From contig CAZHED010000002.1 of the NCBI GenBank assembly GCA_964531095.1, forward strand, positions 200,176 to 264,175: DNA of 64,000 nucleotides, given 5' to 3'. The translations under genes and the position numbers were made by a program. Shown piece after piece: positions 51,199 to 59,683 of this stretch (its first letter is position 1; the number at the start of each line of letters is the position of its first letter). The notes beneath the pieces were generated by a model. That model was not told the DNA's origin and ran no database searches. It saw only the letters and a list, made by a program, of their open reading frames with translations. The stretch comes from Palsa-1150 sp964531095 (GTDB taxonomy: Bacteria > Myxococcota_A > Polyangia > Polyangiales > Polyangiaceae).

Positions 51199-52671
51199 TC
51201 AATAGATCGGCTGCTGACACCGGCCGCCCGTGCACGGCACGCCGCTACAGCAGTTGGCCGCCGTCTGGCAAACCTGGCCGTAGAGAGAGCAGCCGCCTCC
51301 CGACCCTCCTCCACCACCGCCGTCACCTTGGGCGCCGCCGTCCCCCCCTGCCCAGCCGCCGCCGTCCGATTGCGCGCCAGGATCGCCGCCGCCGCCGCAC
51401 GGCCCGCACATCCCGTGCGTGCTTCCAGACGGCACGACGCACGACGAGCCCGGGCAGCAGTCGCCCGTGTTGGTGCATTGACCGCAGGCAGCCACGCACT
51501 GCGAGCCCGAGCAAACGTAGGGCGGCGCTGCGCCTCCAAGAGGATTCGGGACGCACGGTGCCCCGTTGCAGCAGTTCGCGCTCGATGCGCACGCTCCGCC
51601 CGCGGCCACGCATTGCGCAGCGGCGCATCGGGGGACGCCCACGTTGTCCTGGCGGCACGTGTCCTCGGTTTCGCAGTTCCCACTGCAGCAATCGCACGAC
51701 GCGTTGCAAGAGCTCGTCTTGAGCTTGCATACGTCGCCGTCCGGTTTGCACCCCATCGGGTTGCGGCAGACGCCGACCGCGCCTGGCGCCGAGATGACGC
51801 AGGTGACCGGCTTGTGCGAACCACCGGGGAGACCGGCCGATCCACAGCAGTCGCTGTCTTGCGTGCACAGGTCGCCGACGACGTGACAGCCGCTGACCGG
51901 CTGGCAGACGAGCACCCCGGTGGGGCCCCACGGGGCGCAGGCGCGGCTGCAGCATGGTCCCCCACACGCCGGCAAACCGGCGTCGCTTTGCACGGCTCCC
52001 GCCGTAGCCGTCGTTCCGCCGCAAAGCTGTCCATCGGCCAAGCCACAGTTCGCGGGACCGCTGGGAGGCGACGCCCCGCACGTGCCGAGCGATTGTCCGT
52101 TCGCCTTCGCACATGCCCCGGTGCAGCAGTCGGTGTCGGCCGAGCACGCGTCTCCCGGCTGCCCGCAAAAGGACGAAGACTGGCACCTTCCGCCGGAGCA
52201 CAGCGAGGAGCAGCATTCGCCGTTCGACGCACATGCGTTTCCGAGCGTCTTGCAGGTCGTGTTGAGCGGTGCGCACTTCTGACCGACGCAGCTCTGGCTG
52301 CAGCAGTCCGCGCCGGACGTGCACGCCTGGCCGTCGGACGCGCACGCCGGATAGCTGCACATGCCTTGCGCGCAGTCGGCGCTGCAGCACTCTGCGGCGC
52401 CCGTGCACGCGCTGCCGAGGGCCAGACAGCTTCCATTCCCGGCACCGAGGAAGACGTCGGGCGCAAGGCCGGCGTCGGCGGCCCCGTGGCCCGGGGGACT
52501 GGCAAAGGGGCCGTAGTTGCCCACTGATACCTGAAAGCCGCTATCGCTACCGCCGTCTTCGGTGGCATCGAGGCCGCCCGCCGCCGTTCCGCAAGCGGCG
52601 CTGACCGCCCCAAGGCCAAAGAAGACCGCGAGCGACCACGCGTTGAGCCAAAGCCACTTCACCGTTCGCAT
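51199..52671 (-). CDS. Cys-rich repeat lipoprotein
   Basis: A 490-residue lipoprotein (ATG 52671 with GGAGG four bases upstream; lipobox VSAAC). The mature part is built of many CC-containing modules of the form C-x5/6-C-x3/4-CC-x3-C-x2/4-C, e.g. CTGAAECCSADCAQGMC and CTSGADCCSQSCVGQKC. They resemble small disulfide-knotted domains found in many myxobacterial surface proteins. The C-terminus has a Gly-rich linker followed by one last module. A binding or structural role outside the cell is inferred. Confidence 0.88.
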   Translation of the reverse strand: MRTVKWLWLNAWSLAVFFGLGAVSAACGTAAGGLDATEDGGSDSGFQVSVGNYGPFASPPGHGAADAGLAPDVFLGAGNGSCLALGSACTGAAECCSADCAQGMCSYPACASDGQACTSGADCCSQSCVGQKCAPLNTTCKTLGNACASNGECCSSLCSGGRCQSSSFCGQPGDACSADTDCCTGACAKANGQSLGTCGASPPSGPANCGLADGQLCGGTTATAGAVQSDAGLPACGGPCCSRACAPWGPTGVLVCQPVSGCHVVGDLCTQDSDCCGSAGLPGGSHKPVTCVISAPGAVGVCRNPMGCKPDGDVCKLKTSSCNASCDCCSGNCETEDTCRQDNVGVPRCAAAQCVAAGGACASSANCCNGAPCVPNPLGGAAPPYVCSGSQCVAACGQCTNTGDCCPGSSCVVPSGSTHGMCGPCGGGGDPGAQSDGGGWAGGDGGAQGDGGGGGGSGGGCSLYGQVCQTAANCCSGVPCTGGRCQQPIY

Positions 52672-52911
52672 GACACCTCCGCAGTGCACGTGGGCATGTC
52701 GTTGCCACGCGATTGCGCAGCGAAGAGAGCAAGGACCGTGCGACCGGAGAGATGCGGCTTCAAAACGCCGACGATCGCGCTCGTTCGGGCTATTTTCGAG
52801 CGTCGTCGGGATCGCGAACGATCGAGAAGGGCCGGCCGCCGGGGGGCCGCCGGGTGGTCACCCGAGTGGCCACTCGGTCAGCTCACTGACCGTGTCGCAC
52901 GGCACCCGCGT

Positions 52912-54171
52912 TCAAAAGCCGGGGGTCGTCGCGACGGGTTTGGCCCGTCTCGTGCGGACGGCCCGGCTCTGCGCGGGTGCCGATTGCACGACGGGGGCGG
53001 CGATCGCATCCGACGACGCGGGCGGCGCCGAGACTGCGGGCTCCGGCGCACTCGGTACGGGATTCGTGGCCGAGGGCCGCGGCTCGGGGGCGACGGTGTC
53101 GACCTGCGTTGCGGCGGTGCGCTTGTGATGGACCGCACCGACCACCAATGCGACAGAGCCCGACGCCGTTCCAAGCACCACGCAGATCGCGAGCGCCCCG
53201 CGATGCGCGAGGAAGCGCGCACCAAGCCCTGTGGCGCCACGCTCTCCAGGCATCGTCGCGCCTAGCCGAGATGCATCGGGGGTCTTTTCGCGCGGCTGCG
53301 GCAGCTGGAGGCGATGGGCAAGGCTCGCGTCCGTTTCGCCGCAAGCGGCCCGGAGGCCTTCCGCCATCTCCTTCGCGCCGCCGTGACGCTCGTAGGCCCG
53401 CTTCGCGAGACCGCGCTGCACTTCGATCCAAAGGCGTGGATCGAACCGGGGGTCTGGGTCGACCACACGCTCGAGGACCGCCGCGAGCGATGCGGAGGGG
53501 GACGTCGCCTCGAAGGGACTGGTCCCGGTGATCATCTCGTAGAGAATCACGGCGATGCTGAAGAGATCGCTCTTGCCGTCGATGTCGCTCAATCCGCGAA
53601 TGCGCTCGGGGGCCATGTAGCGCGGCGTGCCGAGGACGCGCCCTTCGACGGTCTCGACACTCGATCCCGGCAGCTTGGCGATCCCGAAATCGACGAGCTT
53701 GGGAATGCAGTGCCCGTCCGGATCGACGGTCAGAAAGACATTCGCGGGCGATACGTCCCTATGCACGATCCCGAGATCGTGGGCGTGCGCCAGCGCCGAG
53801 AGCACGGGCAGGACGATCGCGATCGCTTGGTTCGCGGGTAGTGGCCCGCGCGATTCGAGGTAGCGATCGAGCCCCTGTCCTCGCAGGAGCTCCATCACCA
53901 AGAGAAGCGCCCCGTCGTCGCCTTCGACGAGGTCGAAGATGCGAACGATGTGGCGGTGCGAGAGCATCGCGGCGAGGCGCGCCTCTTGCTGGAAGCGCAA
54001 CCGCGCATCCTCGCTTGCGGGGCCCTCCCTGCAGAGTTTGACGGCAACATCCGCGCCTGTCGCAGCGTTGCGAGCGACCCATACTTCGCCCATGCCACCA
54101 GCGGCTAGCCGCCTCTCGAGGCGATACTTCTGGCCGATGCACATTCCCGGCTTCGGCTGCGTCAGGGCCAT
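52912..54171 (-). CDS. Ser/Thr protein kinase with one membrane helix
   Basis: A 419-residue Hanks-type kinase. The kinase domain (about 16-280) has AAGGMGEVW, VAVKLC, HRDVSPANV, DFGIAK and APERIRG, so it should be active. A short basic linker leads to a single membrane helix (about 332-355, ALAICVVLGTASGSVALVVGAV) and a Pro/Ala-rich outer tail of about 65 residues without a recognised domain. The start is ATG 54171. It lies 52 bases downstream of the FHA-sigma54 activator on the same strand; FHA domains bind phospho-threonine, so the kinase may phosphorylate that regulator or its partners. Confidence 0.93.
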   Translation of the reverse strand: MALTQPKPGMCIGQKYRLERRLAAGGMGEVWVARNAATGADVAVKLCREGPASEDARLRFQQEARLAAMLSHRHIVRIFDLVEGDDGALLLVMELLRGQGLDRYLESRGPLPANQAIAIVLPVLSALAHAHDLGIVHRDVSPANVFLTVDPDGHCIPKLVDFGIAKLPGSSVETVEGRVLGTPRYMAPERIRGLSDIDGKSDLFSIAVILYEMITGTSPFEATSPSASLAAVLERVVDPDPRFDPRLWIEVQRGLAKRAYERHGGAKEMAEGLRAACGETDASLAHRLQLPQPREKTPDASRLGATMPGERGATGLGARFLAHRGALAICVVLGTASGSVALVVGAVHHKRTAATQVDTVAPEPRPSATNPVPSAPEPAVSAPPASSDAIAAPVVQSAPAQSRAVRTRRAKPVATTPGF

Positions 54172-54223
54172 CGTCTTGCAATTTAACACGGAACGACACG
54201 AGAAACCCGAAGACCGTGCGCCT

Positions 54224-55618
54224 TTACGGGTCGCTGCCCTTCGGATCGATCCACGACCCACCGGCGCCGCCGTAAAGACCCCGCTTCTTGAGCAGTTCGC
54301 GCAGGTGGTGGCGTGCGAGATCCGCCTCGCGTGAGGCAAGCGAGATATTGCCGCCCGACCGCTTCATCACGGCGCCGAGATAAGCGGACTCGAAGCGCTC
54401 GATCGCGCGCTCCTTGGCCACCGCAAATGTGCCGGTGAGGTCGAGGGCCGCGCGCTCTAGCCGCGTGCCTCGGAAGCCGTAGCCTTCCCCTGCGACGTCG
54501 GCTCGCCGGATGGTGCGATCGGTCGCCAGAGCCGTCGCGCGGGCCAGCACGTTGCGCAACTCGCGCACGTTGCCCGGCCACGGCTGCCCCTGCAGGTGAG
54601 CCAACGCGTCAGCGTCGATCGCGGGAATCGCGTCGTCCAGGTCGGCGGTGTCTCGAAGGAGCTTCTCGCAGAGAAGGGGGATGTCGTCCTGCCGGTCGCG
54701 GAGCGGCGGAATCACGAGCCGCACTTGGGCGAGGCGGAAGAAGAGGTCCTCCCGAAAACGGCCCGCGTCGATCTCGAGGCGCAGGTCCCTGTGCGTTGCG
54801 GCGATCACGCGGACGTCGATCTTCGCGGGAGTCGCGGCGCCGACGCGCGTGACCTCGCGCCGCTCGAGCACGCGCAAGAACTTCGCCTGGATGGCAGGAG
54901 GGAGCTCGCCGATCTCGTCCAGGAATACCGTGCCTCCGTTCGCCGTCTCGAAGAGGCCCGCGCGCCGCTGATCGGCGCCGGTGAACGCGCCCTTCTCGTG
55001 GCCGAACAAGAGCGATTCGGCGAGAGACTCCGGGACGGCCGTGGCATCGATGACCACGAACGGAGCGCTCGCGCGCGCCGATCTCGCGTGAATGGCCCGC
55101 GCGACTTCCTCCTTGCCGGTCCCGGTCTCCCCCTGCACGAGGATCGTCAGATTCTTCGGGGCGACGCGCTCGAGGGTCGCAAAGAGCTCGCGCATCTCGG
55201 TCGATTGGCCCACAAGCCCACCGAAGGAAGCGCTCGCACTGAGCGCGGCAGGGATCGCGGCCTCGTCGAGCTCGAGCCGGAGGAGCGTGGACCCGACGGT
55301 CAGCTCGCCGCCCGGGGCAAGCTCGATCTCGATCACGCGATGAGAGCCAAGCCATGTCCCGTTGGTGCTTCCCGCGTCGCGCGCGTGGAGGTGATCGCCC
55401 GCGCGGCGGAGCTCGAGGTGCACTCCGCTGACCCGTGCATCGTCGAGCACGAGGTCGTTCGTCGGATGCCGTCCGACGGTGGCCGTCGACCTGGCCATCG
55501 CGAGGGCCCGGCCCGCCCCCGGTCCGCTCACCGCCGTGAGACGGGGGATGGCTTTCAGCGGGCGCGCGGCGATCCCGGTGCCGACCTCCGTACCGCCGCG
55601 CGATTGGTCAGAGACCAT
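54224..55618 (-). CDS. FHA-domain sigma54-dependent activator
   Basis: A 464-residue NtrC-family activator. An N-terminal FHA domain (about 25-115) has GRHPTNDLVLDDARVSGVH and GSTNGTWL for phospho-threonine binding. The AAA+ domain (about 130-370) has Walker A GETGTGKE, the sigma54 contact loop GAFTGA and Walker B TVFLDEIG. A Fis-type helix-turn-helix ends the protein (NISLASREADLARHHLRELLKKRG). Replacing the usual receiver by FHA is a myxobacterial habit that ties Ser/Thr kinases to sigma54 promoters; the kinase at 52912 is a likely partner. It is divergent from the envelope protein at 55678. Confidence 0.96.
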   Translation of the reverse strand: MVSDQSRGGTEVGTGIAARPLKAIPRLTAVSGPGAGRALAMARSTATVGRHPTNDLVLDDARVSGVHLELRRAGDHLHARDAGSTNGTWLGSHRVIEIELAPGGELTVGSTLLRLELDEAAIPAALSASASFGGLVGQSTEMRELFATLERVAPKNLTILVQGETGTGKEEVARAIHARSARASAPFVVIDATAVPESLAESLLFGHEKGAFTGADQRRAGLFETANGGTVFLDEIGELPPAIQAKFLRVLERREVTRVGAATPAKIDVRVIAATHRDLRLEIDAGRFREDLFFRLAQVRLVIPPLRDRQDDIPLLCEKLLRDTADLDDAIPAIDADALAHLQGQPWPGNVRELRNVLARATALATDRTIRRADVAGEGYGFRGTRLERAALDLTGTFAVAKERAIERFESAYLGAVMKRSGGNISLASREADLARHHLRELLKKRGLYGGAGGSWIDPKGSDP

Positions 55619-55677
55619 GCAAGCTCAGGGTACCCGACTTTCCCTTTCTCGCGGCGGGCGGGTACGCTCGAGGATGG

Positions 55678-56739
55678 ATGTTGCCGCGGTCTCGGCGGAG
55701 CGAGCTTGCAGCGTGGTGGGTCGCGCTTTTCGTGGGTCTCGCGTCTGTCGCCACGAGCGCGCGCGCGCAGCCGGTCGCGGATGCCAGCGCAGACGACCTC
55801 GCGGCGGCGCGGGCCGTTTTCGCAGAGGCTCTGCGCGACGAGGAAGCCAAGCACTTCGTAGACGCCCTGCAGAAGCTTCTGCGCGTGCGCGCGGTTCGCG
55901 ACACGGCGCCGGTCGAGTACCGGATCGGCGCCTGCCACGAGGGGCTCGCACAATCGGTCGCGGCCTACAACGCATACCGGCAGGCGGTAGCGCTTGGTCA
56001 GGATGACGCGCGAACCGCCGACGTCGTGCGGGCGGCGCGCGATCGGATGCAAGCGCTCAACCCTCGCGTTGCACGCCTGGTGCTCGCGTTGCCGTCGCTC
56101 GCACCGGCGGACGCGGAAGTGCGCGTCGACGATCGGATCATCGCCAGGGCCTCCCTTCGAGAGCCCATCGTGCTCGAGCCGGGTCCTCACGTCGTCACGG
56201 CGACGGCGCGCGAGGCGGTTCCGTCGCGAAGCGAGATCGTCTTGCCAGAGGGGGCCCAGGTCTCTTTGACCGTTCCCCTCGCGTCCCAAGCCGGAGCCCC
56301 GCCGCCGCAAGTGGAGACCGCGGCGGCCCCCGCCGAGGCCAATCGTCCGGCGGACGCTTCGACGACCGCTGTACCCGCGAACGGAACGGCCCGCACGGCA
56401 GGGTGGATCATCGGTGGCGTCGGCGGCGGCCTCTTGGTCGCATCGGCGGTTCTCCTCTTCGCCCGCAAGACCGACATCGACCGGCTCAACACCGCATGCC
56501 CGGGGGGCACGTGCCCACAGGGCTCGAACCAGGCCGCGCTCGAGTCGACGCGCAGCCGCGCTCTGCTCGAGGGACCGCTAGCCCTCCTCCTGGGAGCAGC
56601 CGGCGCCATGGCGGTGGGAACCTGCGCGTACGTCCAATGGACGTCGCAGCACGCCCCGCACGCACACGCATCGGCTCACGTCGAGCTCGTTCTTGGCCCA
56701 GGCGCGGGGGGCGTCGCGATCGCTGGGCAGTTCCGATGA
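55678..56739 (+). CDS. Envelope protein with PEGA-like domain and membrane helices
   Basis: A 353-residue protein with a signal peptide ending SARAQ. Residues about 40-130 look like TPR-type helices (AVFAEALRDEEAKHFVDALQKLLRV, AVAAYNAYRQAV-like), followed by a PEGA-like beta-domain (LALPSLAPADAEVRVDDR, GPHVVTATAREAV). Two hydrophobic segments follow (about 240-262, GWIIGGVGGGLLVASAVLLF, and about 300-322). This myxobacterial protein type is frequent near kinases. Its ATGA stop-start overlap couples it to the small lipoprotein that follows. Confidence 0.8.
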   Translation: MLPRSRRSELAAWWVALFVGLASVATSARAQPVADASADDLAAARAVFAEALRDEEAKHFVDALQKLLRVRAVRDTAPVEYRIGACHEGLAQSVAAYNAYRQAVALGQDDARTADVVRAARDRMQALNPRVARLVLALPSLAPADAEVRVDDRIIARASLREPIVLEPGPHVVTATAREAVPSRSEIVLPEGAQVSLTVPLASQAGAPPPQVETAAAPAEANRPADASTTAVPANGTARTAGWIIGGVGGGLLVASAVLLFARKTDIDRLNTACPGGTCPQGSNQAALESTRSRALLEGPLALLLGAAGAMAVGTCAYVQWTSQHAPHAHASAHVELVLGPGAGGVAIAGQFR

Positions 56740-57104
56740 GTCGTGTCTGCGTCCTCGCCCTCTTCCCATTCGTTGCACTGCTCGGCTGCGACGACGTGCC
56801 GCCCCTGACGTTTGCCATCGGCGACTCGGGGGCGAGCGATGGGGCTTCCAAGGACGCGGCCTCGAACGTGGCCGACGTGCAGGCCGGGACCGATTCGCCC
56901 CTCCTGGCGGACGCTCCCGCGTCCCTCGACGCCGGCTGCCCGGTCAATCCCCCGGGCGGGGCCAGTGCATGCTGCGGACCGATCCCGTGCGACGGCGACT
57001 GCGATGCCCATTGTCCCGAGTGCGAGAGCAAGTGCTCGCTGTCTCAGGTGTGCTGCGCCAAGAACAGCGTGAGCTGTCACGCAGCCAGCTTCGTCTGCAA
57101 CTGA
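56736..57104 (+). CDS. Small Cys-rich lipoprotein
   Basis: A 122-residue lipoprotein (lipobox ALLGC, Asp at +2 and +3). A linker rich in Ala/Ser/Asp is followed by about a dozen cysteines (CCGPIPCDGDCDAHCPEC, CSLSQVCCAKNSVSC) in a compact, probably disulfide-bonded domain. Its ATG overlaps the stop of the PEGA-like gene. Asp at +2 may signal inner-membrane retention in some Gram-negatives, though rules in myxobacteria differ. Confidence 0.82.
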   Translation: MSRVCVLALFPFVALLGCDDVPPLTFAIGDSGASDGASKDAASNVADVQAGTDSPLLADAPASLDAGCPVNPPGGASACCGPIPCDGDCDAHCPECESKCSLSQVCCAKNSVSCHAASFVCN

Positions 57105-57231
57105 GCGCGATCGTGCGCACCGAGTTCGACACGTGTAACTTGGGAAGTGTCGTGAGTCGGAAGGTGCCGCGGGAGCGGGAGGCGGCTAAGAGGCGGATCG
57201 ACGACGCGAGGGCGCGACGTAGCGCCCCCGT
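57105..57231. other. Intergenic mosaic with two 21-bp matches to the 46.7-48.4 kb locus
   Basis: 57114-57134 equals 46666-46686 (start of the HAD gene), and 57170-57190 equals 48411-48431 (stop of the Cys-rich lipoprotein), in the same order and orientation. Between them 57152-57167 resembles the lipoprotein start (47801-47816, two mismatches). It looks like a heavily deleted relic of that gene pair. Confidence 0.6.
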
Positions 57232-58047
57232 TCAAATCCACGCGTTGTTCAAGATCTCCCCCACGCCCCCCGCGCCCGGCACGATGTACTGGTGGTCGTC
57301 GAGCCCGCGCTCGTCGGCCCATCGGCTTCCCGGCACGGTCGCCAGCACGTCCTTGTCGCTCGCGCCGCGGTCGAGGCGATAGGCGTACACCACCGTGTCG
57401 GGGTGCGTCTCGAGGACGTGCTTCAGATACTCGGGCGTGACGATGAGGTGCATCGTGACGCAGCGTCCGGGCGTCCCTTCGAGGCGGGTCTTGTAATGAT
57501 TGAGCGCGCTGACCAGCGAGGAGCCGGTCGCCGCCATCGGATCGGGAAAGAGAACGGTGCGGCCCGCCACGTCGCGGCCGATCTTGGCGTCGTGCCAGGT
57601 GGCGCCAGTCACGCGCCCGTCGGCGTCGGTCGCGCGGGACATGAACAGGTGATCCTGACGCACGCACGAGGGATCGAGAACCTCGGTCAAAAGGTCGTAC
57701 ACGATCTGCGAGGGCATCGTTCCCGCCCGGGCGATGCCGACGCTGACCACCCGCGTGTGCGGCGCGATTCCCGCGGAGCGGACCACCGCCTGCGGAAAGG
57801 ACGTGACCATGCGGGTTGGCACGTCGAGCCGGACGCGCGGGAGCTCCGCAGCGACCACGGCCTCGGCCAGCTGCTGGTAGAGCGCTCGCAGGAGGCGGCC
57901 CACCTCGGGCTGCTGCGTGTCGTGCGCGCAGAACCGAGTGAGCCTGGTCCAGGCCAGGGGGTCGTCGAGCAAGTGGACGTTCGGGCCGTAGCGGTGCTCG
58001 ATCTCGGCCGGGCGATAACGGCTCGTGAGGTAGGCCGCCTCGGTCAT
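57232..58047 (-). CDS. upp: Uracil phosphoribosyltransferase-like protein
   Basis: Salvages uracil to UMP with PRPP. The 271-residue protein is longer than typical Upp (about 208) by an N-terminal extension. The conserved PRPP loop is FPDPMAATGSSLVSALNHYK, and the C-terminus has GVGEILNN. The substrate region VSVGIARAGTMPSQI resembles but is not identical to Upp, so another pyrimidine PRTase is possible. It lies seven bases downstream of the SUKH-like gene. Confidence 0.85.
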   Translation of the reverse strand: MTEAAYLTSRYRPAEIEHRYGPNVHLLDDPLAWTRLTRFCAHDTQQPEVGRLLRALYQQLAEAVVAAELPRVRLDVPTRMVTSFPQAVVRSAGIAPHTRVVSVGIARAGTMPSQIVYDLLTEVLDPSCVRQDHLFMSRATDADGRVTGATWHDAKIGRDVAGRTVLFPDPMAATGSSLVSALNHYKTRLEGTPGRCVTMHLIVTPEYLKHVLETHPDTVVYAYRLDRGASDKDVLATVPGSRWADERGLDDHQYIVPGAGGVGEILNNAWI

Positions 58048-58054
58048 CGCCCGC

Positions 58055-58723
58055 TCACGTCCAGTGCCCGGCCCTCAGCGCCGCTGCGTCGATGATCTTG
58101 ACCTTCGGGCCGAGGGCCTCGCGAAACGCGTCTTCGTCTTCGTCGTCCATGATCGCGTCGCCGAAGCCCGCCGCGATTTCCATCGCCGTCGACAGGATGC
58201 GCAAGAACTGCGCGAAGCTCGAGGCGGCGAGCGTCGGAACCCAGCGGTCCTGCCCGCTCATCGCCGTGTACACCGGACAGTCCCCTTCCGGATCGGGCTT
58301 GCTCACGTCGAGAAAGTACGGATCGCCCAGGAGCGAGCTTTCGCCGATGACCACCCACGACGCCTTCCAGTCCGCCGGTGGGGCTCCGTTTTCGCCGGGC
58401 GTCTGCACGAGCTGCTGCGCCTTGATCAGCTCCGCGGACGGAATGAGCCGCACCCGCTCGACGGGGGTCACCGTCTCCAACCTCTCCGGGTCGGCTGCCA
58501 GCAAGAAACTGCGATAACGGGAGGGCACGTGCAGTTGCTTTCGCAGATCGTCGACGAGCGCTTGAGGCGCTTTGCCGAACGAGCAGGGAAGCTTTCGCTT
58601 CGCGAATACTGCCTTGATGGCCTCCACCGCGTCCGCGAGATCACTGTCCACGTAGTTCGCCTCGCACGTATGGTCGGGCACGCCCGCGTTGGGGCCTGAA
58701 ATGAAGCTCGCACACGCTAGCAT
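58055..58723 (-). CDS. SMI1/KNR4 (SUKH)-like protein
   Basis: A 222-residue soluble protein. The pattern PSRYRSFLLAADPERLETVTPVERVRLIPS, WVVIGESSLLGDPYFLDVSKPD and FAQFLRILSTAMEI fits the SUKH fold, best known for immunity proteins against polymorphic toxins but also for housekeeping roles. No toxin gene is adjacent. The start is uncertain (ATG 58723 or GTG 58681). Proximity to upp suggests co-transcription only. Confidence 0.7.
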   Translation of the reverse strand: MLACASFISGPNAGVPDHTCEANYVDSDLADAVEAIKAVFAKRKLPCSFGKAPQALVDDLRKQLHVPSRYRSFLLAADPERLETVTPVERVRLIPSAELIKAQQLVQTPGENGAPPADWKASWVVIGESSLLGDPYFLDVSKPDPEGDCPVYTAMSGQDRWVPTLAASSFAQFLRILSTAMEIAAGFGDAIMDDEDEDAFREALGPKVKIIDAAALRAGHWT

Positions 58724-58745
58724 CCTTGCCGCCGAATTTCGAACC

Positions 58746-59645
58746 TCAAAGACTGCTGACCCGGCACGTCACCTCTACTACGACGATCGCGGTGCTCGCC
58801 TCGCCGCCGAGGCCGCGCAAGGGCTCGATCAGCGTGGCGACCGCTTCCTCCACGATTGCGATTGCCGCGGAGGCGGCCGGGGCCGGAGCCGGGAGCGTCG
58901 ACTCCGGGGTGGTCAGTTGCGCTTGCGTGTGGGCGTGCAGCCGCGTCATGTCTTGATCGGGCGCGGCGATCGCGATCCGCAAGGTCACCGTGCCCGTCGT
59001 GCCTGGCGAAAGGCCGAACGCGTCGGGGCGCATCGCGAGCGGACGGCAGAGATCGGGCTTGCCCGGGCCGCCGTCGGCGCCGAGAACGACCGCGGTCCAC
59101 GAGCCAAGGTCGACCCGTGGGACGTCGCTCCGTACGCCGATGGTCACGACCGGTTCGCACCGGCCCTCGCTCGCCAGCGCCCCGGGCGGGCACTTCGGGG
59201 GTCGGGGGCAGACCGCCCCAGCGCGTCGCGTCCCGCGCGGGCACGCGGCCTCGGCGGCGACGCATGCGGCGTGTCCGTCGGCGACCACGAGCGCTCCCCC
59301 GTCCGCGCAGGCGATGGCGCTGGCGGCCTCTATCGTCGTTTTCGGAAGGCAGGCGCCCGTGGCCGCATCGAGCACCTCGCGTTCGGCGCACGCGCGAAAG
59401 ACGCACCCGTCGACGCCTGCCTTCGCCGCCCGGCCGCAGTAGGCGTCGCCCACCGCGGGCGGGACGCAAGCGCCGAGGACGAGCACGTGTCCGGGAGCGC
59501 ACGCGCACCGCCCCGTCGGGTCCCGCGCGGCATCCCGCGGACAGGCCGCGGCGCACGCGACTCCGTCGCAGGCGGCGCGCGCGCCGCACGCGCCGGCCAG
59601 GGCGCCGAGCGCGGCGAGGATGGCGCATGCCCGCGTGCGTGCCAT
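58746..59645 (-). CDS. Cys-rich hypothetical lipoprotein
   Basis: A 299-residue lipoprotein (lipobox LAGAC). The first 150 residues hold about 17 cysteines in EGF-like spacing (CDGVACAAACPRDAARDPTGRCAC, CPRGTRRAGAVCPRPPKC). The rest is a possible beta-domain with VDLGSWTAVVLGADGG and GTTGTVTLRIAIAAPDQD. Role unknown. It is divergent from hisD with only 38 bases between starts, so the promoters must overlap. Confidence 0.8.
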   Translation of the reverse strand: MARTRACAILAALGALAGACGARAACDGVACAAACPRDAARDPTGRCACAPGHVLVLGACVPPAVGDAYCGRAAKAGVDGCVFRACAEREVLDAATGACLPKTTIEAASAIACADGGALVVADGHAACVAAEAACPRGTRRAGAVCPRPPKCPPGALASEGRCEPVVTIGVRSDVPRVDLGSWTAVVLGADGGPGKPDLCRPLAMRPDAFGLSPGTTGTVTLRIAIAAPDQDMTRLHAHTQAQLTTPESTLPAPAPAASAAIAIVEEAVATLIEPLRGLGGEASTAIVVVEVTCRVSSL

Positions 59646-59683
59646 CGCGAGCGCGATCGTACGCGTGCTAGAGATCGGGCGCC

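Noticed and set aside
58055..58723. SUKH-like gene as immunity protein of a toxin system
   Set aside because: No polymorphic toxin, Rhs or secretion gene is adjacent, and the nearest neighbours are upp and a lipoprotein.
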